Assembly (NCBI GenBank): GCA_965228165.1 | Contig: CBDDHB010000003.1 | Location: 744,001 to 808,000 of the forward strand | Direction of reading: 5' to 3' | Length of the DNA stretch: 64,000 bases | Source: Oleispirillum sp965228165 | GTDB lineage: Bacteria; Pseudomonadota; Alphaproteobacteria; Rhodospirillales; Rhodospirillaceae | Shown: positions 9,085 to 18,719 of the stretch, one piece after another | How the letters are laid out: every line of letters starts with the position of its first letter | How positions within the stretch are numbered: the stretch's first letter is position 1 | Made by a program: the position numbers and the translations under genes | The notes under the pieces: generated by a model | Seen by the model: only the letters and a program-made list of their open reading frames with translations | The model's database searches: none | What the model was told of the DNA's origin: nothing

Positions 9085-9807
9085 CTACTCGATCCTCTCG
9101 CGATAGCGATAGCCGACGCCGTACAGGGTCTCGATGTTGGCGAAGCTGTCGTCCTCGTCGCGGAACTTCTTGCGGATGCGCTTGATGTGGCTGTCGATGG
9201 TGCGGTCGTCGACGTAGATGTGCTCGCCATAGGCGACATCGATCAGCTGGTCGCGGCTTTTGACGTGGCCGGGACGCACCGCCAGCGCCTGCACGATCAG
9301 GAATTCGGTCACCGTCAGGTCCACCGGACGTCCCTTCCAGGCGCACATGTGGCGCGACGGGTCGAGCACCAGATCGCCGCGCACCAGCGCCTCGCCAGAA
9401 GCGGTGTCGGGGTCGCCCCGGGCGGCGCGGCGCTGGCGGGTCACCTCGCCCCGGCGCAACAGGCTGCGGATGCGCTCCACCAGAAGGCGTTGCGAGAACG
9501 GCTTCTTGATGTAGTCGTCGGCGCCCATGCGCAGGCCCAGGACCTCGTCCACTTCCTCGTCCTTGGAGGTCAGAAGAATCACCGGCACCGCCGAATTCTT
9601 GCGCAGTTCCAGCAGCATTTCCATGCCGTCCATGCGCGGCATCTTGATGTCCAGCACCACCAGATCCGGCGGCGTGGCGGCGATCCCGGCCAGCCCCTCG
9701 GCCCCGTCGTGATACTGCGCGACGTTGAAGCCCTCGGCCTCCAGCGCCATGGAAACCGACGTCAGAATGTTCCGGTCGTCATCGACCAGGGTAATCGTGT
9801 AGGACAC
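9085..9807 (-). CDS. chvI: Response regulator ChvI (OmpR family)
   Basis: A 240-residue OmpR-type regulator. The receiver domain has the acidic pocket DDD (residues 9-11) and phospho-acceptor Asp53 in VVLDIKMPRMDG. The C-terminal winged helix includes the recognition region DRTIDSHIKRIRKKF. The GTG at 9807 is chosen as start because GGGAGG lies 7 bases upstream and homologues begin at this point; an ATG 57 bases further up is less likely. It is followed by chvG on the same strand and lies about 0.8 kb from pckA, a known ChvI-controlled gene in rhizobia. Confidence 0.94.
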   Translation of the reverse strand: MSYTITLVDDDRNILTSVSMALEAEGFNVAQYHDGAEGLAGIAATPPDLVVLDIKMPRMDGMEMLLELRKNSAVPVILLTSKDEEVDEVLGLRMGADDYIKKPFSQRLLVERIRSLLRRGEVTRQRRAARGDPDTASGEALVRGDLVLDPSRHMCAWKGRPVDLTVTEFLIVQALAVRPGHVKSRDQLIDVAYGEHIYVDDRTIDSHIKRIRKKFRDEDDSFANIETLYGVGYRYRERIE

Positions 9808-9903
9808 GGGTCTTTCCTCCCTGCGCGGCGTTGCGACCTCGTCGGTACAAGGCGATTGTGGCAAAAATCGCGTCCCGCCCCCAGCCCTTTTCGGCGTCCG
9901 GCA

Positions 9904-10349
9904 TCACCGCGCCCCCGCCCCCCGCACCGTGACCGGCACCAGAACCCGCCCCCCGTCTCGAAGTCGAGGGCAAGATCGAATCGCTCCCCCTCGGCCAGGG
10001 GGGCCTTGAGGCCGATGAACATCACATGCAGGCCGCCAGGCCGCAAGGCGACGCGGCCGCCCGCCGGAACCGGAATGCGATCGACCTTGCGCATCCGCAT
10101 CACCCCGCCGTCGTCGATGTGGGTGTGCAGTTCCACCGTGTCGGAGACCCGGGCATGGGCGGCGACCAGGGCATCGTCGGTCGCGGCGCGATTCTCGATG
10201 ATCATGAAGGCCGCGCCATTGCGCGCCGCCCCCGCCGAGGCGCGCGCCCAGACGTTTTCGACCCCGATCTCGCCCGCCGCCGCCGGAACGGCCAGCCCCA
10301 CGAAAAGCCCGAATACCACGCCCACGCCACGAAGAAATCCAGACGGCAT
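9904..10349 (-). pseudogene. Periplasmic copper chaperone PCu(A)C, 3' frameshift
   Basis: The protein begins with a signal peptide (MPSGFLRGVGVVFGLFVGLA) and carries the PCu(A)C features NGAAFMIIENRAA, a HTHIDDGGVMRMRKV copper-binding segment with His and Met residues, and RPGGLHVMFIGLK. These chaperones deliver Cu(I) to the CuA site of cytochrome oxidase in the periplasm. Near the end, a run of six C (9949-9954) shifts the frame; with one more base the product ends with RVLVPVTVRGAGAR at the stop at 9904, as expected for the family. The core domain is intact either way, so function may survive. Confidence 0.8.
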
Positions 10350-10613
10350 CGCCCGCCCCCACGGTTCCGATTCGATCTTCCGACCGATCTTACGATGAAG
10401 GTGGTTCCCATTCACGGCAATTCGTCATAATCCATTCGCACTGACCGGTTCCGGCAAATGCCGAAGCAGGGTATTCTGGGTTCAGGAGAAGGACGGGAAT
10501 TCGCGTTCCGCGAACGCCGCGACGTCGCGCCCGGAACGCGAACGGGCGAAAAGCGTAAGAAACAACCGGCACGGCAAGCAGCCGCCGCCAACCGATGTGG
10601 GGAGAAACAAACC

Positions 10614-12221
<1,608 letters not shown>

Positions 12222-12240
12222 GGCATCGCGCAACGCGACG

Positions 12241-12275
12241 AAAAACGCCCCGGAGGAAACTCCGGGGCGTTTTTT
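12241..12275 (+). terminator. Intrinsic terminator between pckA and the TPR gene
   Basis: A 14-base stem (AAAAACGCCCCGGA, 12241-12254, with its complement at 12261-12274) closes a 6-base loop and is followed by T residues. The A-rich left arm makes it a possible terminator for the convergent gene as well, so it probably acts in both directions. Confidence 0.9.
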
Positions 12276-12295
12276 GGTGGCGGCGGGAACGAGGA

Positions 12296-13561
12296 TCAGC
12301 CGCGCCCCTGCCCCAAATGAATTTGCCACAGGCGGGCGAGGGTGGAAACTCCGCCCGCCGATTCCCTGGCGACGGCCCTGAAGGTGGCGACCGCCTTCGC
12401 CTTCTGCTTGGCGGCGACCTGCGCGACCCCCAGATGCAACCTGGCCTCGGCGGGATGCTGCGCGCCCTTGGCGATGCCTTCCTCGATCAGCGAGACCGCC
12501 TTCGCGGCGTCGCCGTGTCCCATCGCCGCCAGTCCGGCATTGATCAGGGGGTCGCCCTTCGGTTTGGCGCGGGCCTCGGCTTCCGCCGCGGCAAGCCCCT
12601 TAAGGTCGTCCGCCGCCGCCTTGACGGCGGCGGCGCGCAGGCGGGCCTGACGCGCCGCGCCGTCGCCGGACCCAAGGATTCCCTTCGCATAACCGGACTC
12701 CAACGCCGCCTTGGCCTCGCCGGGGAACCCCCGGTGCAGGGCATCCTCCGCCAGGGCGACGATTTCCGCCGCCCCCGCCGCGCCGACCGCCATCCGCAGA
12801 CGGGCGAGGTCGAGCTTCAAACGGTCCGGCAGGACGGTTCCGGCCTCCAGCCTGCGCAGCAGGTGCGACCAATAGATCGGCTTGGGATGCGCCGCGACCA
12901 GGCGTTCCAGCGCCATGGCGGCCCCCGCCTCGTCCTTCATCCGCACCGCCGCGTCGAGAGCGACGCGGTACAGGCTTTCCGAGGCCACCGCGTTGCCGTT
13001 CGCCTCGACCGCCGCGATCTGGGCGGCGGCGGCGGCGCGCGCCGCCTTGTCGTCGCCCGCCAGGAAATACGACATCGGCAGCAGGGAGCGGGTGGCGACG
13101 TCGTTCCCGCCTTCCTTGAAATAGCGCTCCAGCCACTGCGCGGCCTTGGCATAGTTCTTGACGCGGTAATAGCTGCCGCCGATGCCGCGCAGGAACTGGC
13201 CGCGCTGTTCGGCGTCGGCGAGATGCCGGTCGAGGACGCCGAACGCGGCGGCGGCGGTCGCCGGATCGTCGGCGCCGGTGGCCGCGATCAGGCGGGTCTG
13301 TTCCAGGACCTTGATCTCGAAGTCGGTCTTGCCCTCGACCTTGTCCGCCTCGCGCAGCTTGAGCAGCGCCTCCTTGAACTTGTGGGCCCGCACCAGTTCC
13401 TGCGCCGCCTGGACCGGTTCGCCGAGTTCGGGGCGGACGGTCAGGGTGACCTCGCGGTCGCCCCCGAGCTTCGGGGACTTCGCCGAAGCCGGAAGGACCG
13501 GCCCGAACAGCAGAACCGCGCACAAAAGGAAAAAACAACGGTGAATGCGATGGTTGATCAT
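12296..13561 (-). CDS. Secreted TPR-repeat protein of the TonB/Exb operon
   Basis: A 421-residue protein with a signal peptide (about residues 1-28, FFLLCAVLLFGPVLPASA) followed by an alpha-helical, Ala-rich repeat region of tetratricopeptide type (for example NYAKAAQWLERYF and EAKAALESGYAK). It is the last gene of the minus-strand cluster tonB-exbB-exbD-exbD-TPR. The context suggests a periplasmic partner of the energy-transducing complex, perhaps a scaffold, but no activity can be read from the sequence. Homology to a named family is not recognised beyond the TPR fold. Confidence 0.75.
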   Translation of the reverse strand: MINHRIHRCFFLLCAVLLFGPVLPASAKSPKLGGDREVTLTVRPELGEPVQAAQELVRAHKFKEALLKLREADKVEGKTDFEIKVLEQTRLIAATGADDPATAAAAFGVLDRHLADAEQRGQFLRGIGGSYYRVKNYAKAAQWLERYFKEGGNDVATRSLLPMSYFLAGDDKAARAAAAAQIAAVEANGNAVASESLYRVALDAAVRMKDEAGAAMALERLVAAHPKPIYWSHLLRRLEAGTVLPDRLKLDLARLRMAVGAAGAAEIVALAEDALHRGFPGEAKAALESGYAKGILGSGDGAARQARLRAAAVKAAADDLKGLAAAEAEARAKPKGDPLINAGLAAMGHGDAAKAVSLIEEGIAKGAQHPAEARLHLGVAQVAAKQKAKAVATFRAVARESAGGVSTLARLWQIHLGQGRG

Positions 13562-13577
13562 ACGGAGCCTCGGTGGA

Positions 13578-14003
13578 TCATTCGATGAATTGTTCGCTGC
13601 CGACGATGCCGATGCGCGACAGGCCGTGACGATGCGCCCGCGACATCACCGCCGCGACGACCCCATAGGAGGCCAGCTTGTGCGGACGGACGTGGAACTC
13701 CGGCTGGATCGGCTGGGCGGCGAGGACGGCGATGCGCGCGTCCAGCACATCCAGGCCCGGCACGGTTTCGCCGTCCCACAGAAGGGTGCCGTCGAAATCG
13801 ATGCCCACCGTGACCACCGGCGGCGGCTCCGCCGCCGAGGCGGGCGCGCCGGGAGCGGGCATATCCAGCTTCACCGCGTGAATCTGCATCGGCACGGTGA
13901 TGATCAGCATGATCAGCAACACCAGCATCACGTCGATCAGGGGCGTGGTGTTCATTTCCGCCATCAGATCGTCGTCGTCGCCGGAGGTCAGGGACATGGA
14001 CAT
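13578..14003 (-). CDS. exbD: ExbD-family biopolymer transport protein (second copy)
   Basis: A 141-residue ExbD/TolR protein. A short cytoplasmic N-terminus is followed by MAEMNTTPLIDVMLVLLIML, the single membrane helix carrying the conserved Asp that takes part in proton flow, then a periplasmic domain. It works with ExbB to energise TonB in the inner membrane. It directly follows another exbD in the same direction. The two copies differ clearly in their periplasmic parts, so they are not a recent duplication. Confidence 0.9.
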   Translation of the reverse strand: MSMSLTSGDDDDLMAEMNTTPLIDVMLVLLIMLIITVPMQIHAVKLDMPAPGAPASAAEPPPVVTVGIDFDGTLLWDGETVPGLDVLDARIAVLAAQPIQPEFHVRPHKLASYGVVAAVMSRAHRHGLSRIGIVGSEQFIE

Positions 14004-14016
14004 GGAGGTTTCCTCC

Positions 14017-14439
14017 TCAACCGTCGGAGACGGGTTCGGTGACGAAGCTGATCTTGACGATTCCCGCCCGTTGGCAGGCGAGAACCACCCGACCGACGAA
14101 TTCGTAGCGGCCCTCGCGGTCGCCCCGGATGTGGATTTCCGGTTGTGGCTGGGCCACCGCGACGGTCTTCAGACGCTCCAGAAGGGTCGCCCCGTCGGGG
14201 ACGAAGGCCTGGTTCCAGAAGACCCGGCCCTCGCCATCGACGGCAAGGGTGATGTTGGTGGGAGACGGGGTGTTGGGGCGGCTGCTTTCCTGGGGCAACT
14301 TCACCGGAACGGTGTGAATCGCCACCGGAATGGTGATCAGGAAGACGATCAGCAACACCAGCATGATATCGACCAGCGGCGTGGTGTTGATCGCCACGAC
14401 GAAGTCGTCGTCTCCCCGGTCCTGAGCGGTGAAGGCCAT
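14017..14439 (-). CDS. exbD: ExbD-family biopolymer transport protein (first copy)
   Basis: A 140-residue ExbD with the family signature VVAINTTPLVDIMLVLLIVF, where the membrane Asp is conserved, followed by a periplasmic domain ending HIRGDREGRYEFVGRV. The start at 14439 lies 4 bases after the restored stop of exbB, and the next exbD begins 13 bases after its own stop, so the three genes form one transcription unit. Function with ExbB and TonB is inferred from family and neighbours. Confidence 0.9.
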   Translation of the reverse strand: MAFTAQDRGDDDFVVAINTTPLVDIMLVLLIVFLITIPVAIHTVPVKLPQESSRPNTPSPTNITLAVDGEGRVFWNQAFVPDGATLLERLKTVAVAQPQPEIHIRGDREGRYEFVGRVVLACQRAGIVKISFVTEPVSDG

Positions 14440-14443
14440 CGCC

Positions 14444-15415
14444 CTAGCCCTTGGCGGCGCGGACGGCGGACCCCGCCCGGAAGAGGCGCGGACGGGCGCG
14501 CTCGACGACATGCGCCTCGCCCCCCCAGCAGCACGGTATGCAGGTCCGAGGCGAAGGCGTTGACCCGTTCCATCACCACCTTGTTGCGACGGGTCAGCCA
14601 GTTGTAGCCCATCACCGCGGGGATGGCGACGGCCAGACCGATGGCGGTCATGATCAGGGCCTCGCCGACCGGGCCCGCCACCTTGTCCAGCGACGCCTGC
14701 CCGGCGATGCCGATCGCGGTCAGGGCGTGATAGATCCCCCACACCGTGCCGAACAGGCCGACGAAGGGCGCGGTGGACCCCACCGTCGCCAGAAACGCCA
14801 GGCCGCACTGACAGCGGTTGATCACCCCGCCGATCGCCCGTTGCAGCGACATCGTCACCCACGAGTTGAGATCGACGCTTTCCGCCAGGGTGTCGCGGTG
14901 GCCTTCCTTGGCCAGCAGGCCCGCGCCCGCGATGGCGCGGAACAGGTTCTCCTGGCGCATCGCGACGACGCCCTCGCGCACCGAAGCCGCCCGCCAGAAC
15001 GAAGCGTTGGCCTCGTCCGCCTGCCCCAGCATGCGCTGCTGTTCGATCAGCTTGCTGACCAGAATATACCAGCTGCCCATCGACATGATCGCCAGCAGGA
15101 TCAGGGTGCCGCGCACCACCATGTCGCCCTGCGCCCACAGGGCATTCAGGCCGTAGGGGTTCTCCACCTCGGCCTCGTCCGGGGCGGGCGGCGGCGCGGA
15201 CAAGGCCGCCGGATCGGATGCCGGATCGGCGGAAGGAGCTTCCGCGACCGCCGCCGGGGGATTCGTGGCGGCGGTCGCAGCGGGTTCGGCGGCGGATGGC
15301 ATCGCCGACCCGGACGGGGAAGCCGCCTCGGCGGCGCAGATCGTCGCCGCAGCCAGCAGGGCGGCGCACGCCAGGCGAGGCCCGAACGGCGCGCAAGACG
15401 GAATGCGATCATCAT
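14444..15415 (-). pseudogene. exbB: ExbB/TolQ proton-channel protein, with two frame breaks
   Basis: The core contains typical ExbB helices: GTLILLAIMSMGSWYILVSK, the block GLAFLATVGSTAPFVGLFGT, and EALIMTAIGLAVAIPAVMGY. At a run of seven C (14520-14526) the frame shifts; removing one base gives a normal end (HTVLLGGEAHVVERARPRLF) stopping at 14444. A second break lies near 15390-15400: the ATG at 15415, which has AGGAG upstream and follows tonB by 14 bases, opens a signal-like start (MMIAFRLARR) whose continuation RLACAALLAAATICAAEAAS is in the other frame. The first ATG in the core frame is at 15302. ExbB drives TonB using the proton gradient. Confidence 0.8.
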
Positions 15416-15429
15416 GGTTTCTCCTGTCA

Positions 15430-16116
15430 TCATTCGATTTTCCAGACGTACCGGATCTTGGCCCACGCCTTCACCGGCTTGCCGTTGACCCGGCCGGGGA
15501 CGAAGCGGCACAGGCCCAAGGCCTGGCGCGCCGCCTCGTCGAGGTTGGGATGGCCGCTGCTCTTCTCGATCCGGCTTTCGATCGCCCGACCGGACTCATC
15601 GACCAGGAACATCAGAAGCACCGCCCCTTCCTCGCCGTTGCGGCGCGACGCGGCGGGATACCTGGGCGCGGCGCAGGCCGCCCTGGGGTTGATCGCCGCC
15701 GAAACCGTCGGCTTGGCGGTTGCCGACACCGGCCCCTGACGCAGCGAAACCGGCGCGGGCGGCTTTTCCGCGCTGACCGTGGTGATCGCCTTGGGCGCCG
15801 GAGGCCGTTCGATCTTCACCTCGGGCAGGGGCACGAAGGGCGGCGGCGCGTTCAGGGACGGCGGCGGCAGGGTATCGGTCATCTCGGGCACCACGACGCG
15901 CTCCTCGACCACCGCCACCTCCACCGGCTTTTGCAGCACCTGCACCACCTTGCGCGCCATGCCCGAGGCGAAGGCATAGACCGCCAGCACATGCAGGGAC
16001 ACGACCAGGGCGAAGGCGATGACCCCCCGCCTGCCCCGGTCGCCGCCTTCGACGGCCCCCAGCCAACACGGGATCTCGTCGGAAGCGTCCTGCACACCCG
16101 TCACCGTGCGGTTCAT
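15430..16116 (-). CDS. tonB: TonB energy-transducing protein
   Basis: A 228-residue TonB. An N-terminal membrane helix (about residues 32-50, GVIAFALVVSLHVLAVYAFA) is followed by a Pro-rich periplasmic spacer (LPPPSLNAPPPFVPLPEVKI) and a C-terminal TonB domain (YPAASRRNGEEGAVLLMFLV and FVPGRVNGKPVKAW). The C-terminal domain touches the TonB box of outer-membrane receptors. The gene lies between the receptor gene and exbB, all in the same direction, so it probably serves this receptor. Confidence 0.93.
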   Translation of the reverse strand: MNRTVTGVQDASDEIPCWLGAVEGGDRGRRGVIAFALVVSLHVLAVYAFASGMARKVVQVLQKPVEVAVVEERVVVPEMTDTLPPPSLNAPPPFVPLPEVKIERPPAPKAITTVSAEKPPAPVSLRQGPVSATAKPTVSAAINPRAACAAPRYPAASRRNGEEGAVLLMFLVDESGRAIESRIEKSSGHPNLDEAARQALGLCRFVPGRVNGKPVKAWAKIRYVWKIE

Positions 16117-16131
16117 CGGCGTTTTCCTCCC

Positions 16132-18431
16132 TTAGAAATCGAAGCGCATCTCGGTGAAGAAGGTGCGCATCGAATAGGGGTGGCCGCCCCAGTATTCCTC
16201 GTTGAAAAGGTTGTCGATGCCGGCGGACAGGGTGACGTTCTCGGTCACCTTGTAGTTGGCGCGGGTGTCGAAGACGAGGTGGGTATCCCCCATGCCGTAG
16301 CCGTTTTCGTCGTAGTTGACGTCGCTGCCGTCGTCGGTGCTGCTGAGGTCGTGGAGGAAGCGTCCGGACACCGACAAACTGAGGTCCTGGCTGGGGCGAT
16401 AGGTGCCCATCAGGTTGGCGCGCCAGCGCGCGATATAGGGCAGGGGATGGCCCTCGGCCTGATTGCGCGCCTGGTTCTTGGTGATTTCGGAATCGACGTA
16501 GGTCAGGCTGCCCCTGAGGTCGAAGTCGGGATGGATCAGGCCCCGGCTTTCCGCCACCAGTTCGACGCCTTTCACCATCGCCTCTTCGTAGTTCTGGTAA
16601 TAGGTCTTGGAACTGCCGCCGTTGAAGGTGGAGGTCTGGCTGACCAGGGCGTCCTGGCGCTGTTCCAGGAACAGCGACCCGCGCACCCGGTTGCGCCCCA
16701 CCGTGTACTCGGTGGCCCATTCCACCGCGTTGACGTTTTCCGGTTTGAGGCCGGGGTTGTTTTCGGTCAGCGCGGTGCCGGTGGTGACCGCCTGGAACAT
16801 CTCGCCGACGGTGGGGAAGCGGTAGGCCTTGCCCACCGAAAGCCGGTGGTTGATTTCCGGCGTCATCTGCCAGGAGAGAGCCGCCTTGGGCGAAAACCGC
16901 TTGGCGCTGCGGTCGTCATAATACGCCCGGCTGCCCGAACTGTTCTGGTTCATGCCGTCGAACGCCTGCCAGAACTCGCCGCGTCCGCCGACGGTCAGAG
17001 TCCAGTCCGGGGCGAAGTTCCAGACGTCCTGGATATAAAGCGCCTGGGTACGGGTGCTGCCTTCCTGCGCCGAGGTCACCCGGTCGCCGTGATTGGCCTT
17101 CCAACTGCCGTTGGTGGCATAGACCGTCGAATTCAGGTTGTACTGATCGACGTGATAGCCGAAGGAAACCTCGTGCTCGCCGTCCTTGTGGCCATCGGGC
17201 CGCCAGATGCCGCGCAGATCGGCGTTGGTCCAACCGCTGCCGTCGGTATAGGTGACGGTGCCGGCGGCGGTCTCGCTCCAGTCGGTCTTGCTGCCGACGC
17301 GGTTGTAGTTTTCCAGGAAGGTGGTGTTGCTGACCGCCGCCTCGAAATCCCAGGTTCCGCCGGTGTCGCTTTTCAGCGACGCGCCGTTGAGCAGGGTGGT
17401 TTCGTACAGCTTGGTCGGCTGCCAGGAGACGGAATTGAGGTTGTACTGCAACCCGTTGATCACCACGTTGCCGGTGCGGACCGAGTTGCCCGCCGCGTCG
17501 CGCAGATAGGTCTCGGCTGTGGTGGTCTGGTCCTTGGTCATCAGGGCGACGGTATAGGTCGCCTGCAACGCCGGGGCGATGTCGTAGCCGACCTTGACGT
17601 TCATGTTGTCTTCAAGGATGTGATAGGCATAGCCGGAACCGATGATGTAGCGATCGACGCCGGACTGTCCTTGTCCTGGTAGTAGCCGCCGACCGGGGTG
17701 CCGGTGGTCGGCGCGACGCCGCTGCTGACGTTCACCGAGGGAAAGGTGATCGGCAGGGTATAGGTGTCCAGGTGGCTGCCGCCGATCAGGAACGACAACG
17801 GCCCCTGGCGGTCGCCCGCCGAGGCCGCGGCTTCATAGGAATCGAAGCTGTCGTGGGTGCCGTACATGTCCTGGTTGGTGCGGAAATCCTTGACCGAGCC
17901 GTGCGCCTCGAACTTATCGGGCATGTGGGTCTTGAGCACGGTGACGCCGCCCATCGAGTTGCCGGGATAGAGCGCCGAGAACGGACCGTAGATCACGTCG
18001 ATGCGTTCGATGCTTTCCGGCGAGATCGCACCCAGGCGCGCGCCGTTGCTCGCCGCCATGTAGTCCGACAACAGCAAGTTGTCGGCATAGATCATGGTCT
18101 GCGACATGTCCTTGGTGGTGCGGGTGCGCAGATAGGCGGTGGACGCCCCGGCATAGCGACCGGTTTCGGTCATGCTGGGCAGATACTTCAACATGCCGGT
18201 GACGGTGACCGCGTTCGAATAGTCGCGGATTTCCTCGATCGACATCCCCTCGATGGAGGCGGGAATGTTCTCGGGGATGGCGTCCCTCTTGGTCGTCACC
18301 ACCACTTCGTCGACCTTCTCCGCCGACGTGTCGGCGGCATCGTCGGCGAACGCCGCGCCGCAGGCCGCCCCGAACGGCAGGCAACAGACCCCGGCCAGCA
18401 AAGCCGACCGGCGCAAAACTCCGAACAACAT
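16132..18431 (-). pseudogene. TonB-dependent outer-membrane receptor, frameshifted
   Basis: The N-terminal part (start 18431, preceded by GATGAGG) has a signal peptide, a TonB box-like EKVDEVVVTTKR, and a plug domain ending in the ERIDVIYGPFSALYPGNSMG block. The C-terminal part is a long beta barrel that ends with a terminal Phe (MRTFFTEMRFDF), as outer-membrane barrels do. The frames change near 17665: QDKDS continues as SGVDRYIIGSGYAYHILEDN one frame over. The break is not in a long homopolymer. Adding one base gives a roughly 766-residue receptor. The substrate is not evident; no siderophore or haem genes flank it. Confidence 0.85.
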
Positions 18432-18719
18432 GAACCTCATCCCCAATGATGCGCCGCTTCGGCCCACCGGCGCGGTGTTCCCCATCGGCGCGCCCGGGTT
18501 TCCCCCTCCGGAGCCGCCGATCCGTTTTCTTGCCCTTCCGCATTCTCCCCTCGCGGAGGGCGCCGGATCAAGGTGTTAATGTTATAATATACCTTATCCG
18601 GACCGGACTATTCCACGGCGCGCCGCCCGAATCAAGACTCAATCGCAACACGGGCGGGAAAAATCGCCGCCGCCGGGGTGGCCCTCCGGAAACGCCGGAC
18701 GGAAGCCACCCCCGCCGCG
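18432..18719 (-). promoter_or_regulatory. Upstream region of the TonB receptor with AT-rich promoter candidate
   Basis: This 288-base gap between polA and the receptor gene is GC-rich except for an AT-rich core at about 18573-18599 (TTAATGTTATAATATACCTT). Such a core is unusual in this genome and could be a promoter or a metalloregulator (Fur/Irr-type) site for the receptor operon. No clear inverted repeat matching a known operator was found. Confidence 0.35.
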
